A DNA stretch of 64,000 nucleotides from NCBI RefSeq assembly GCF_015831345.1, contig NZ_JADWYS010000001.1:4368618-4432617 (forward strand), written 5' to 3'. A program made the translations under genes and the position numbers. The notes under the pieces were generated by a model that was given only the letters and a program-made list of their open reading frames with translations, was not told where the DNA came from and did not search any database. Below, in pieces: positions 35,680 through 44,889 of the stretch (the first letter of the stretch is position 1; every line of letters begins with the position of its first letter). Source of the DNA: Caenimonas aquaedulcis. Its GTDB lineage: Bacteria; Pseudomonadota; Gammaproteobacteria; Burkholderiales; Burkholderiaceae_C.

Positions 35680-36072
35680 ATGCCGCACCTGGTCCTCGAG
35701 TGCACGGGGCGCCTTGCCGCCCAGATGGATTGGGACGCCACGCTCGCTGCCATTCACCGCGAGCTTGCCGAGCGAGGGTACGCGGCCGAGCACACCATCA
35801 AGTCGAGAGTGCATGTGACGGCGTTCTACCGCAGCGGGCAGGATCCTCAGGCCGAGCAGCTGGTGTGCCAGCTCTTGATGACCCGTGAGCGACCTTCCTC
35901 CACGCGGTCGGAGATGGCCGAGCTGATTCACGTACAGCTGTCCGAAGCGGTCGCACGCACCACCCCGAGCGCGTGGGTGCAGTGCGCCGTGCTGCACCAC
36001 ACGGCGGCGTCGGGTGCGTACCTCCTTCGCCAATGGAATGCGCCGGGCGACGACATTGCGCGCGGCCGATAG
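35680..36072 (+). CDS. 5-carboxymethyl-2-hydroxymuconate isomerase-like protein
   Basis: Tautomerase-type protein of 130 residues resembling HpaF/CHMI, which isomerises 5-carboxymethyl-2-hydroxymuconate in homoprotocatechuate degradation. It begins MPHLVLECT, so removal of Met exposes the catalytic Pro1 of the superfamily. The rest (IKSRVHVTAFYRSG, ELIHVQLSEAV) fits the family, and the length is right. The other hpa genes are absent, so the natural substrate may be a related unsaturated oxo acid. It lies four bases after the class II aldolase gene. Confidence 0.75.
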   Translation: MPHLVLECTGRLAAQMDWDATLAAIHRELAERGYAAEHTIKSRVHVTAFYRSGQDPQAEQLVCQLLMTRERPSSTRSEMAELIHVQLSEAVARTTPSAWVQCAVLHHTAASGAYLLRQWNAPGDDIARGR

Positions 36073-36117
36073 GCCGGAGCGCCTCCAACACTTTTCCACT
36101 AACCGAAAGAAGGCTCT

Positions 36118-36633
36118 ATGCAAGTCAACCAAGCGATGTTCGCCGTGGCCGATATCATCAAAGCGTTCGAGCAGCAGGCAGCGCGCATCGGCCCTCGGTT
36201 CTTCGAGCTCTCCGCACAGCTGCCGGCGTCCGGCCGGGCCGACACCCCGATCGCTGCAACTCCAAACATGACGGTGCTGTTGAAGTGCTACGCCTCCGGG
36301 GGCGAAAACGCGCTGCATGGTCACTCGAACGAGGATCACACCTTCGTCGTGCTGCAGGGCGAGGCCACTTTCCATGGGCCGGGCGGGGAAGAGAAGGTCG
36401 TGGGGGCGCTGGGCGGCGTGCTGCTTCCGCACGGAAGCCTGTATCGCTTCATTTCGACGGGCGAACAGACACTGGTGATGCTGCGCATCGGCTGCGCCGT
36501 CTCGCCCGGCCTCGACGTCTACGCGCGTGTGGGTCAGGACGGCAAGCCCATGGCCGGCGACTCCGCGGAAAACAAGCAAGGGCGCCTGCAATTGACCGAA
36601 GAGTGGTTCACGCCCAAGTCGTTCGCGAATTGA
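36118..36633 (+). CDS. cupin-domain protein, 171 aa
   Basis: Single-cupin protein. The metal-binding motif 1 is HGHSNEDHTFVVLQGEATFH, with His, His and Glu positions, and motif 2 is LLPHGSLYRFIS with the fourth His. It could be a dioxygenase, an isomerase or a binding protein; the sequence does not decide. It lies 45 bases downstream of the isomerase gene in the same direction, with GAAAGAAGG as ribosome site, so it belongs to the same operon. Confidence 0.75.
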   Translation: MQVNQAMFAVADIIKAFEQQAARIGPRFFELSAQLPASGRADTPIAATPNMTVLLKCYASGGENALHGHSNEDHTFVVLQGEATFHGPGGEEKVVGALGGVLLPHGSLYRFISTGEQTLVMLRIGCAVSPGLDVYARVGQDGKPMAGDSAENKQGRLQLTEEWFTPKSFAN

Positions 36634-36688
36634 GCACTTCGTTCGATCTGCGCTTCTACCGGACATCTACAACAGAAAGAGACAAATC

Positions 36689-37702
36689 ATGAATCTGTCC
36701 CATACCGCCGTGTTGGCCTACGCGCTGCTGGCCAGTACGCTGGTGTCCGCCCAAAGTGCGGATGTCAAGGAAAGACTGCGCCAGCTGCAGCCTGCCGACT
36801 TTCCCGCACGCCCCATCGAGTTCGTCGTCAACACGCCCGCGGGTGGTGGTATGGATGTCACCGCGCGACTTCTCGCGCAGAAGTTCCAGGACTACACGGG
36901 CCAACCCGCGCTCGTTCTAAATCGCCCCGGAGCGGGCGGCTTGCTGATGCACACGTGGATCACGACGAAGGCGCCCAAGGACGGCTACTCACTTGGCATC
37001 ATGCAGAACACGATCGTGGGCGACTCGATGCTGCGCTCGGAGGGCAAATGGTCCTACAAGGACCTCGACAGCGTGGCGTACATCAACCACGAGCCGGTCG
37101 TGTGGCTCGCTTCTGCGACGGGACGCTTCAAGGACAAGTCATTGGCGGACATCCTGAAAGAAGCGAAGAAGAGCCCACAGTCGGTGAGCATAGGCGTGGT
37201 GTCCGATACGCTCCTGCAGAACATCGCCGACCAGGTTGAGCTGGCCAGCGGGACGGAGCTGAACAAGATTCCATTCCAGGGCGGCGCGCCGGCACTGCAC
37301 GCCTTGATGGGCGACCAAATCGACCTGACGTTTGGCTTCTTTGCCGAATTCCGCGGCTCATTGAGCAGGGTGCGTCCAGTGGCCGTCGCGAGCGCCGCTC
37401 CCGTCGCCACCCTTCCCGCAACGCCCACCTTCGACTCGATATTGGGAACGCAGGACGTGCAATGGATGGTCTGGCGCTATGTCGCGATGCCCAAGGGCGT
37501 CCCGCCCGCTCGACGGGCATGGCTCGCCGCGGCATTTGCTGAAGTACTTAACGACCCGGAGCTCCTGGCGGAATTCAAGCGTCGCGGCGCGCTGACCGAC
37601 CGCGCCAATTTCCGGACGTCCGAACAGGTGAGCGCCGAACTCGACAGGCTCGCGGAAAGCGAGCGTCGCTTCTACATTAAAGTCGGGCGAATCAAGCCCT
37701 GA
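36689..37702 (+). CDS. Bug/TctC-family periplasmic substrate-binding protein
   Basis: Exported receptor of 337 residues with a signal peptide ending near residue 23 (LASTLVSAQS). The first ligand loop is FVVNTPAGGGMDVTARLL and the second lies near VSIGVVSDTLLQNI, less like the usual YGSGG pattern, so it is a divergent member of the family. It lies between a cupin gene and a 2-hydroxyacid dehydrogenase gene and probably binds the acid degraded by this operon. No membrane partner genes are nearby. Confidence 0.85.
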   Translation: MNLSHTAVLAYALLASTLVSAQSADVKERLRQLQPADFPARPIEFVVNTPAGGGMDVTARLLAQKFQDYTGQPALVLNRPGAGGLLMHTWITTKAPKDGYSLGIMQNTIVGDSMLRSEGKWSYKDLDSVAYINHEPVVWLASATGRFKDKSLADILKEAKKSPQSVSIGVVSDTLLQNIADQVELASGTELNKIPFQGGAPALHALMGDQIDLTFGFFAEFRGSLSRVRPVAVASAAPVATLPATPTFDSILGTQDVQWMVWRYVAMPKGVPPARRAWLAAAFAEVLNDPELLAEFKRRGALTDRANFRTSEQVSAELDRLAESERRFYIKVGRIKP

Positions 37703-37737
37703 GCGTGCCCGCCTCGACCTCCAACTCATACCTCGCC

Positions 37738-38835
37738 ATGACCGACTCAACGATAGCCAAGCACGCCACGCGACCCCCGAAGATCTTCATCTGTTACGAC
37801 CATGCGCTCGACGCGGTTCTCGACCCCATCGCATCGCAACTCGGCGCCTTGGGTGCCGAAGTGATACGCGGACCGAAGAGCGTGCCTGGAAGCGTCATCG
37901 ACTACCAAGGCGACGACTTGCGCATTTTCGATGACGTGGATGCCGCGATGTTCAGCTCCCGCTCGCGTTGCACGAGCGAGGTCTTGCGGTCGGCGCCGAG
38001 GTTGCGGGCAGTCATCGCGCCAACGGTCGGCGTCGAAACCATCGACGTGACTGCCGCCAGCAAGATGGGCATCATCGTCGGCAACGGCGCAAACCCGGAG
38101 AACTCCACCTCCATGGCCGAGGCCGCGATCATGCTGATGCTGAATCTCATGTACGGACTGCGCACGACCGAAGAGATCCTGCGGCAGTCCAGGCCACGGC
38201 CCAAGCTGGACGAAATGCATGCGCGCTCCATTCGCGGAGCGACGGTCGGCATCGTCGGCCTCGGCAATATCGGCCGCGCGGTCGCCGAGCGATTGGCACC
38301 GTTTGGTGCAAACCTGATCGCTTACAGCCCGCGCGCGGACAGGGATAACGTGCCCGCTGGCGTGCGTCTGGTTGGCTTCGAGGAACTGATGAGAACCGCC
38401 GACATCGTTGGCGTGTTCGTGGCGGTGACCGCGGAGAATCGGGGACTGATCAGCGAAGGGGCACTGCGCTGGATGAAGCCGACCTCGTTCCTGGTCAATG
38501 TCGCGCGTGGCGACGCCGTGGACGAATCGGCGCTTGCCCGCGCGCTCCAGGAAGGCTGGATCGCAGGCGCGGCGCTCGACACCTTCGTCAAGGAGCCCCT
38601 GCCCGCCGACAGTCCTTTGAGGGCGTTGAAGAATGCGATCCTCACACCGCACCTGGTGGGAATGACGCGCGACGCAATCCACGCCATCCCCGGTACGGCC
38701 ATCGAGAACTTCCGCCGCGTGCTCAATGGCCGGCTCCCGGTGTACTGCAAGAACCCCGAGGCGCAGGCGCGGTGGCAAGACCGGCTCCGTGGAATGACAC
38801 CATACATATTGCCGAAGGGCTTGCTCGAAGCTTGA
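37738..38835 (+). CDS. D-isomer-specific 2-hydroxyacid dehydrogenase
   Basis: NAD(P)-dependent dehydrogenase of 365 residues that interconverts 2-oxo acids and D-2-hydroxy acids or acts as a phosphoglycerate dehydrogenase relative. Rossmann loop VGIVGLGNIGRAVAE; catalytic Arg in LVNVARGDAVDE; Glu in FVKEPLPAD; His in LTPHLVGMT. ATG 37738 was preferred to an in-frame GTG at 37705; neither has a strong ribosome site. It ends the first catabolic operon, 38 bases before the stop of the opposing Bug gene. Confidence 0.82.
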   Translation: MTDSTIAKHATRPPKIFICYDHALDAVLDPIASQLGALGAEVIRGPKSVPGSVIDYQGDDLRIFDDVDAAMFSSRSRCTSEVLRSAPRLRAVIAPTVGVETIDVTAASKMGIIVGNGANPENSTSMAEAAIMLMLNLMYGLRTTEEILRQSRPRPKLDEMHARSIRGATVGIVGLGNIGRAVAERLAPFGANLIAYSPRADRDNVPAGVRLVGFEELMRTADIVGVFVAVTAENRGLISEGALRWMKPTSFLVNVARGDAVDESALARALQEGWIAGAALDTFVKEPLPADSPLRALKNAILTPHLVGMTRDAIHAIPGTAIENFRRVLNGRLPVYCKNPEAQARWQDRLRGMTPYILPKGLLEA

Positions 38836-38873
38836 GGCTTCCGGGAACCGCGCACCAGCGCGGCGCCCGAGCT

Positions 38874-39884
38874 TCACTCACCCGGCTTGATGCGGGCATC
38901 CTTGATCAGCTTGCCCATGGCCGCCACTTCGTCACGGACCGATTGATTGAAGCGTGCGGCACTGATCGGCATCGGTTCCACACCCATGCCAAGCAAGGTA
39001 TCCCTCACGGCCGGCACGGCAATGCTCTGGCCGAGGCCCGCGGCCAATCGGTCCAGGATCAAGGGTGGCGTGCGCGCGGAGGCGAACAGAGCGACCCAGG
39101 AGCTGTAGGCAGCCTCGGGAAAGCCGGCTTCAGTCATGGACGGCACGTTGGGCAACAGCGATGACCGTGCGGCGGGGCCGACTGCGAGTGCCTGGATGCG
39201 ACCACTCTTCACCAGGGGCAGCGCGTTGGGCGCCGCAAGAAAAACCCAGTCGAGCCGGCCCGCAATCAGCTCGGTCACGGCCTCCGGTGCGCCTCGAAAC
39301 GGGATGTGCACGACATCCATCCCTGTGGCGGATGCAAGCTTGGCGCTGTTCAGGTGGGATCCAGACCCTGCGCCGCCTGAACCGTAATTCAGCTTTCCGG
39401 GCTGCGCCCTGGCGCGCGCAACGACGTCGGCGACCGAAGCGTAGCCCTTGTCTGGGTTCGTCACCATGACGAACATGGAAGACCCCAATGGACCGATCGC
39501 GGTGATGTCGCGAAGGGTGTCGTAGGGCAAGTGGGGATAGAACGCAGGGTTGACCGCGTGCGCCGATGACGCGGCGAGCAAGGTGTAGCCATCCGCGGGG
39601 GCCGTAACGAGCTGCCCTGTCGCGATGGATCCGCCGGCGCCGGGTCGGTTCTCGACGATCACGCCTTGTGCGTTGAGCTGGCGGGCGAGCTCGGGTGCGA
39701 CTGCGCGTGCTACCAGGTCCGGGCCGCCGCCGGCCGACACGCCGCAAAGCAATCGGATCACCTTGTCCCTGGGCCACCCGCCCGCCTGCGCGAAGGCCGG
39801 CGTGGCACTCGCGGAAACCAGCCAGGCTCCGACAGCGACTCCCGCCTGCCGTCGGTTCATTTCATGAGCGCGTGTTCGGTTCAT
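38874..39884 (-). CDS. Bug/TctC-family periplasmic substrate-binding protein (SSAHAVNP subfamily)
   Basis: Exported receptor of 336 residues. The start MNRTRAHEMNRRQAGVAVGA has a twin-arginine-like or Sec-type leader ending near FAQA; the longer frame to 40031 was rejected. First loop LLCGVSAGGGPDLVARAV, second GKLNYGSGGAGSGSHLNSAK. It shares long stretches with the Bug proteins at 41152 and 51189 (SSAHAVNPAFYP, AIGPLGSSMFVMV), so the three form one local subfamily and may bind the same kind of ligand. It is divergent from the Bug gene at 40111. Confidence 0.87.
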   Translation of the reverse strand: MNRTRAHEMNRRQAGVAVGAWLVSASATPAFAQAGGWPRDKVIRLLCGVSAGGGPDLVARAVAPELARQLNAQGVIVENRPGAGGSIATGQLVTAPADGYTLLAASSAHAVNPAFYPHLPYDTLRDITAIGPLGSSMFVMVTNPDKGYASVADVVARARAQPGKLNYGSGGAGSGSHLNSAKLASATGMDVVHIPFRGAPEAVTELIAGRLDWVFLAAPNALPLVKSGRIQALAVGPAARSSLLPNVPSMTEAGFPEAAYSSWVALFASARTPPLILDRLAAGLGQSIAVPAVRDTLLGMGVEPMPISAARFNQSVRDEVAAMGKLIKDARIKPGE

Positions 39885-40110
39885 CCGGGTGCCTTTCTGT
39901 GTGCGGGGGCGTATCGAAAACGGCGCGATTGTCGTCTTGGTCCGCTCCGCAGGGCAATGGAGAAGTTCTCTCGTGGTCTTCATCAAACCTAAACACGGCG
40001 CGGGAGGCCGCCGTCGACGGGACAAACGCACGCGGGATGTTTAGAAATACTGAATGGATGCCGAATCATCTCGATTGAATCCGCTGACGACGCCGCTGAG
40101 AATCCGATGC

Positions 40111-41109
40111 ATGCGTCAACCTGCAAACAACCTGATTTATCGACTCGTGACGGTGCTCGCCGCGACCTCTCTGCTGGCGTCTGCGCCGTTCGGCACCGCG
40201 CTAGCCCAGCCCTACCCAGCCAAGCCGGTCAAGCTGCTGGTGGGGTTCCCCGCCGGGCAGGCTTCGGACCTCGTCGCCCGGCTGCTGGCGGACGAGTTTC
40301 GGAAAGAGCTGGGCCAGCCCTTTGTCGTCGAGAACCGACCGGGCGCCGGGGCCACCACTGCCGCCGACCTCGTCGCCAAGTCGGCTCCTGACGGCTATAC
40401 CCTGCTCGTGAGTTCGAGCGGTCCGCTGGCGGTCGCCCCGAGCCTGTATGCGCGCCTTCCCTACGACACCCTGGCGGACCTCGCGCCGGTGGCGCTGATC
40501 GTCTCCGCGCCTCAGGTGCTCGTCACCGCCGCCACCTCGACGACACGAACGTTCCAGGAAGTCCTTGCCAGCGCAAAACGCGCAGGCAACACGCTGAACT
40601 ACGGCTCCAGCGGGAACGGTACGGCTAACCACCTGGCGATGGAGATGCTGCGCCAAGCCGGCGGCCTCCAAATGGTCCACGTGCCATACCGCGGCTCGGG
40701 ACAGGCCATCACCGACGTGATCGGGGGCAGCGTCGACCTCATGATCGAGACGGCCACTGTGTCCGTTCCCCTGGTCAAGAGCGGAAAGCTGCGGGCATTG
40801 GCCGTCACCAGCACCCAACGGCTGCCCCAGTTGCCGGACGTGCCCACGATCGCCGAATCAGGTTTTCCGGGCTTCGAATCGGGTACCTGGATCATGCTGC
40901 TCGCGCCACGCGCAACTCCCAAGGCCGTGCTGGCACGGCTGCATCAGGTGACCGAACAGACACTGGGCGAGCCACGCGTGCGCGAGGCGCTCGCGGCCAT
41001 GGGATCGACGCCGGTGATCGCGTCGCAGGCGGAGGCCGAGATCTATCTGCGAGCGGAGTCATCGAAGTGGGCCCGCGTGATCCGGGACGCCAGAATCCGG
41101 ATCGAGTGA
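40111..41109 (+). CDS. Bug/TctC-family periplasmic substrate-binding protein
   Basis: Exported receptor of 332 residues with a signal peptide ending in FGTALAQPY. The first ligand loop is LLVGFPAGQASDLVARLL, the second NTLNYGSSGNGTANHLAM, both typical. ATG 40111 was chosen because it starts a normal signal peptide; the frame upstream adds 19 residues. It lies 42 bases before a second Bug gene and then a LysR gene, all in one direction, which may form a sensing and uptake unit. Confidence 0.88.
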   Translation: MRQPANNLIYRLVTVLAATSLLASAPFGTALAQPYPAKPVKLLVGFPAGQASDLVARLLADEFRKELGQPFVVENRPGAGATTAADLVAKSAPDGYTLLVSSSGPLAVAPSLYARLPYDTLADLAPVALIVSAPQVLVTAATSTTRTFQEVLASAKRAGNTLNYGSSGNGTANHLAMEMLRQAGGLQMVHVPYRGSGQAITDVIGGSVDLMIETATVSVPLVKSGKLRALAVTSTQRLPQLPDVPTIAESGFPGFESGTWIMLLAPRATPKAVLARLHQVTEQTLGEPRVREALAAMGSTPVIASQAEAEIYLRAESSKWARVIRDARIRIE

Positions 41110-41151
41110 GGCAGTCGGCCCGCACATCGAGATGAAAAAAAAGGAGACACG

Positions 41152-42141
41152 ATGACACCGTACCCAAATCGCATGACCCGACGGTCACTCCTCGCATTGC
41201 TGCTTGCGCCTGTCGCCGGGGGCGCGACCGGAGAGAGCGTCTGGCCGAAGTCAAAGCCGCTGCGTATCCTTGTTGGCTTTACGGCCGGAAGCGCTACCGA
41301 CGTGATGGCGCGGGCGATCGCCCCGGACCTGGGCCGCCTGCTCGGCACGCCAGTGATTGTCGACAACAAGCCTGGCGCCGGCGGTGCAATTGCGACCGCG
41401 CAGATGGTGCAGGCGCCAGCCGACGGGTACACGATCGTGCTGAACTCTTCGGCGCACGCGGTGAATCCGTCCTTCAATCCGAACCTGCCTTTCGACACCC
41501 TCCGTGATGTGAGTGCGATCGGTCCGCTCGGATCCTCGCTCTTCGTGATGGTGGTGGCACCCGACCGGGGCTACCGCTCGGTCGCCGACCTGGTGGCCAA
41601 AGCCAGGGCGCAGCCGGGCAAACTCAACTACGGCTCAGGGGGAATTGGCACCGGATCGCACCTGAACTCCGCCAAGCTGGTTTCCGCTACGGGCATTGAC
41701 GTCGTCCATGTGCCCTCGAAAGGAACGCCGGAAGCGATGATCGATACGATCGCCGGACGACTCGACTGGGTGTTCGCGCCCGCGCCCGCGGCGGTGCCGC
41801 TGATCCGCGAAGGCAAATTGCAGGCGCTGGCCGTCGGACCGGCCACGCGCTCGCTGGCCTTGCCTTCCACGCCATCCATGGCGGAGGCCGGCTTCCCGGA
41901 GGCCGCTTACGCGTCATGGGTCGGCCTGTTCGCCTCTTCGAAAACAGCCCGGCCGATCATCGACGCGCTGAGCAAGGCGCTGGCCGACGTCGTCAAGCTT
42001 CCCGCCGTCCAAGAGCGGCTGGTCGCGCTCGGAACCGAGCCGATGCCGATGAGCGCGGCGGAGTTTGACCGCTTCGTCGCGAGCGAGGTGAAAGCGATGC
42101 AGCATCTCGTCAAGGCCGCCCGGATCCAGCCCCAGCAGTAA
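41152..42141 (+). CDS. Bug/TctC-family periplasmic substrate-binding protein (SSAHAVNP subfamily)
   Basis: Exported receptor of 329 residues starting MTPYPNRMTRRSLLALLLAP, with a Tat-like RR in a short leader. First loop LVGFTAGSATDVMARAI, second GKLNYGSGGIGTGSHLNSAK. The match to the Bug proteins at 38874 and 51189 extends over most of the length. AAAAAAGGAGACACG gives an excellent ribosome site. It is followed 50 bases later by a GcvA-like LysR regulator gene. Confidence 0.88.
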   Translation: MTPYPNRMTRRSLLALLLAPVAGGATGESVWPKSKPLRILVGFTAGSATDVMARAIAPDLGRLLGTPVIVDNKPGAGGAIATAQMVQAPADGYTIVLNSSAHAVNPSFNPNLPFDTLRDVSAIGPLGSSLFVMVVAPDRGYRSVADLVAKARAQPGKLNYGSGGIGTGSHLNSAKLVSATGIDVVHVPSKGTPEAMIDTIAGRLDWVFAPAPAAVPLIREGKLQALAVGPATRSLALPSTPSMAEAGFPEAAYASWVGLFASSKTARPIIDALSKALADVVKLPAVQERLVALGTEPMPMSAAEFDRFVASEVKAMQHLVKAARIQPQQ

Positions 42142-42191
42142 TTCGCGCTTTCGACGGGTACGTCTTGGCCGCCTGCTGATTCGGGCCGACA

Positions 42192-43094
42192 ATGACCGCC
42201 ATGAAGCGATCCCAGTTGCCGTTGACGGCCTTGCGCGCGTTTGAAGTGGCTGCGCGCCACCGCAACCTGCGCGCCGCATGCGAAGAGTTGAGCCTGACGC
42301 CAGGCGCCGTAAGCCAGCAGGTCCGGGTGCTGGAAGAGCGTCTGGGCGTCCCGCTTTTCGACAGGACGAACGGGAGGTACGAGCCCACGGACGTCGGTGC
42401 ACGGCTCGCGTCGCGTCTGACCTTGTCGTTCAACGACCTGGAGGGAGCGGTGCGGGAAGTCGTGGATGACGCCGAGCCTCACCGGCTTCGCCTGAAACTC
42501 GCGCCCACCTTTGCCACGCGCTGGCTCGCGCCCCGGCTTGAAAGCTTCTTCTCGCACAACCGTGGGATCGACCTCGAAATCATGAGCATTGCCTCGACAT
42601 CCGAGATCACCTTCGAGCAATGCGATTTCCTGGTGCAATTCGGCACTCCCCCCTGGCCGGATCTGGACGAAATCCTCTTGTTCCATGACGAACTGACCGT
42701 GGTGTGCAGCCCGCGCGTGGCGAATTCGCTCAAGCGGCCCCAGGACCTCGCCAAGCAGACGCTCCTGCACTCTTCATTTCGTCCGGACAACTGGCGGCAA
42801 TGGTTCGAGTCCGCGGGGCTGGCCCTGGCCGGCGCGAACAAAGGACCGAAATTCCCGAACGCCCTGCTTGCAAGCGAAGCCGCAATCAGCGGCGCCGGCG
42901 TCGCCGTGATGCAGCGTGCCTATGTGCTCAACGACTTGGCCAACGGGCGGCTGGTCGAACCCCTGCAGCACCGCGCGCGATCGCCCAACGGCTACTACAT
43001 GACGAGTTCGAGCCGGCGGCGCCGCGAGCGAAAGATCCGCGACTTCAGCCGGTGGATCCGCAGCCTTGTGGAAGGCAGCGTCAATCCGGCTTGA
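42192..43094 (+). CDS. LysR-family (GcvA-like) transcriptional regulator
   Basis: Regulator of 300 residues. HTH at about 10-65 (LRAFEVAARHRNLRAACEEL, LTPGAVSQQVRVLEERLGV), then LFDRTNGRYEPTDVG and an effector domain. The sequence SQLPLTALRAFEVAARH is characteristic of the GcvA group. Its last 14 bases overlap the end of the opposing Bug gene (43081). It probably regulates the neighbouring Bug and catabolic genes; no ligand can be named. Confidence 0.88.
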   Translation: MTAMKRSQLPLTALRAFEVAARHRNLRAACEELSLTPGAVSQQVRVLEERLGVPLFDRTNGRYEPTDVGARLASRLTLSFNDLEGAVREVVDDAEPHRLRLKLAPTFATRWLAPRLESFFSHNRGIDLEIMSIASTSEITFEQCDFLVQFGTPPWPDLDEILLFHDELTVVCSPRVANSLKRPQDLAKQTLLHSSFRPDNWRQWFESAGLALAGANKGPKFPNALLASEAAISGAGVAVMQRAYVLNDLANGRLVEPLQHRARSPNGYYMTSSSRRRRERKIRDFSRWIRSLVEGSVNPA

Positions 43095-44052
43095 TGTCGT
43101 TGGACTTGATGACCGCCGTCCATCGCGCGAGGTCCTGGCCGATCAACGCGCTCAACTCGGCCGGCGTGCCGGTCGCGACATCCAGGTTTTGCTGCGCGTA
43201 GGCCGCTCGCACTTCCTTGTCCTTCAGCGCCTGCTCGACGGCTCCCACCAGCTTGTCCATCACGGGTTTCGGTGTGCGGGCGGGCGCGAGCAGTGCATAC
43301 CAGGCATCGAATGCAAAGCCCGGCAAGGTCTCACTCATCGCGGGCACCCCTGGCGCGAAGGCCGAGCGCTGCGCTGTGGACACCGCGATCCCGCGCAACT
43401 GACCTGAACGCAGGAACGGCAGGACGCTGGGCATGCTCCCGAACGTCATGGAGACCTGCCCGCTGATCACGTCCGTGGTTGCGGCGCCGGTCGTCTTGTA
43501 GGGAACGTGCTGGAGCTTCGTGCCCGCGGCCGTGTTGAACAGCACGCCCAGGATGTGGTTGGGGGTCCCGTTGCCGGGGGAGGAGTAGAAGAGGGGATCC
43601 CTCGCGGCATTGGCGTGCGCCACCAGCTCGCGCACGTTCTTTGCCGGCACCGTTGGATTCACGGCCAGCACGTAGGGCGTCGTCGCCACCAGACCGATCG
43701 GTGAAAAGTCGGAGACCGGATTGAAGTTTGGCTTGGCATACAGCGCCGGATTCACCGTGAGCATGCTCCCGAGGGCGAGCAGCAGGGTATAGCCGTCCGG
43801 GGCGGCGTGGGCGACCGACTCCGACGCGACGTTACCGCCAGCCCCCGGCCTGGACGCCACCACCACACCGACACCGAGCGATTTGCTCATTGACGCGGAC
43901 AGCGTGCGTGCCACCGCATCGGCGGCTCCGCCGGTGGTGGGCGTCACGATGGTGATGGGCCGGTTGGGATATCCGGCGGTGTCCGGCTGAGCCTGGACCG
44001 AGGCGGCCAGCGCGCAGAGCGCGGCGATTGCGAGGCAACGAAGGGGTGTCAT
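43081..44052 (-). CDS. Bug/TctC-family periplasmic substrate-binding protein
   Basis: Exported receptor of 323 residues with the signal peptide MTPLRCLAIAALCALAASVQ. First loop TPTTGGAADAVARTL, second DPLFYSSPGNGTPNHIL, a variant of the family pattern. ATG 44052 has the ribosome site CAGGAGACTCGC; the longer frame to 44115 lacks one. It is divergent from the nine-gene operon beginning at 44263, so the two may share a control region, and it converges on the LysR gene. Confidence 0.87.
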   Translation of the reverse strand: MTPLRCLAIAALCALAASVQAQPDTAGYPNRPITIVTPTTGGAADAVARTLSASMSKSLGVGVVVASRPGAGGNVASESVAHAAPDGYTLLLALGSMLTVNPALYAKPNFNPVSDFSPIGLVATTPYVLAVNPTVPAKNVRELVAHANAARDPLFYSSPGNGTPNHILGVLFNTAAGTKLQHVPYKTTGAATTDVISGQVSMTFGSMPSVLPFLRSGQLRGIAVSTAQRSAFAPGVPAMSETLPGFAFDAWYALLAPARTPKPVMDKLVGAVEQALKDKEVRAAYAQQNLDVATGTPAELSALIGQDLARWTAVIKSNDIKPD

Positions 44053-44262
44053 GCGAGTCTCCTGAACCTGTTGGACTGTCTGCGAATTGTTCGCGGAACA
44101 CCCGCCGCGAGCCAAGTGAAACGATTTGACCGCCGTTTAGTTTTATTTCGGGGGTGGGCGGGCGACGACAAAGGCCGAGGCCCGCCACCGCTTTCAGAAA
44201 AGCTAAACGACCGGCAAAACATCTCCATTGAGCGGCGCCCCGCTCCCCGCCACACTTGCCGC

Positions 44263-44889
44263 ATGCTTGAAACCACCTCCGACGTTCTTCCGCGCTTCGA
44301 CGTTCTCGACCTCATGTCGATGACGGAGGACAGCCGCTACAAGTTCCTCACGGGATCGGTCGTGCCCCGGCCCATCGCCCTGGTGACCTCACTGAGTGAA
44401 GAGGGTGTGCTCAATGCCGCGCCGTTCAGCCAATACGTGATCGTGTCGGTCACCCCGCCACTGCTGGCTTTCGTCGCGCACGATCTGCCGGGTGGGGCGA
44501 AAGACACGGTGCGCAACGTGCTAGCCACGAAGACATTCGTGATCAACAGCGTCACCGAGTCGATGGCCGAACAGGTGCAGCAATGCTCACAGCTGTATCC
44601 GCCGTCCGTGAGCGAGGTGGACGAAGTGGGCTTCACCACCGTGCCGTCTCTCCACATCCGGCCCGCCCGGATTGCGCAGTCGCCGCTGCAGTTCGAATGC
44701 CGTCTCGAGCGCACGGTCGAATTCGGCGGGACCGGCTCCCGCACCACGATGATCGTCGGCGAAGTGCTGGCTGTGCACAGCGCGGCTGGTGTGGTATCGG
44801 GTCACCGGGTGGACCATTCGCGCCTGAGCCCGCTGGGCCGGATTGCCGGACGGGCCTATTGCCGCACGGGGGAGGTGATCCATGTCTGA
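44263..44889 (+). CDS. flavin reductase (DIM6/NTAB)-family protein
   Basis: FMN-binding split-barrel protein of 208 residues. The family landmarks are TGSVVPRPIALVTSLSEEG, NAAPFSQYVIVSVTPPLLAF and, near the end, RLSPLGRIAGRAYCR. These proteins reduce flavin for partner monooxygenases or act on their own; no monooxygenase is seen here. ATG 44263 was chosen because it starts the domain; the upstream frame has no signal. It is the first gene of a nine-gene operon and overlaps the next by eight bases. Confidence 0.8.
   Translation: MLETTSDVLPRFDVLDLMSMTEDSRYKFLTGSVVPRPIALVTSLSEEGVLNAAPFSQYVIVSVTPPLLAFVAHDLPGGAKDTVRNVLATKTFVINSVTESMAEQVQQCSQLYPPSVSEVDEVGFTTVPSLHIRPARIAQSPLQFECRLERTVEFGGTGSRTTMIVGEVLAVHSAAGVVSGHRVDHSRLSPLGRIAGRAYCRTGEVIHV

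Noticed and set aside
44134..44209. Inverted arms CGTTTAG and CTAAACG in the divergent region before the nine-gene operon
   Set aside because: Seven-base arms 62 bases apart are too far and too short to call an operator without other support.
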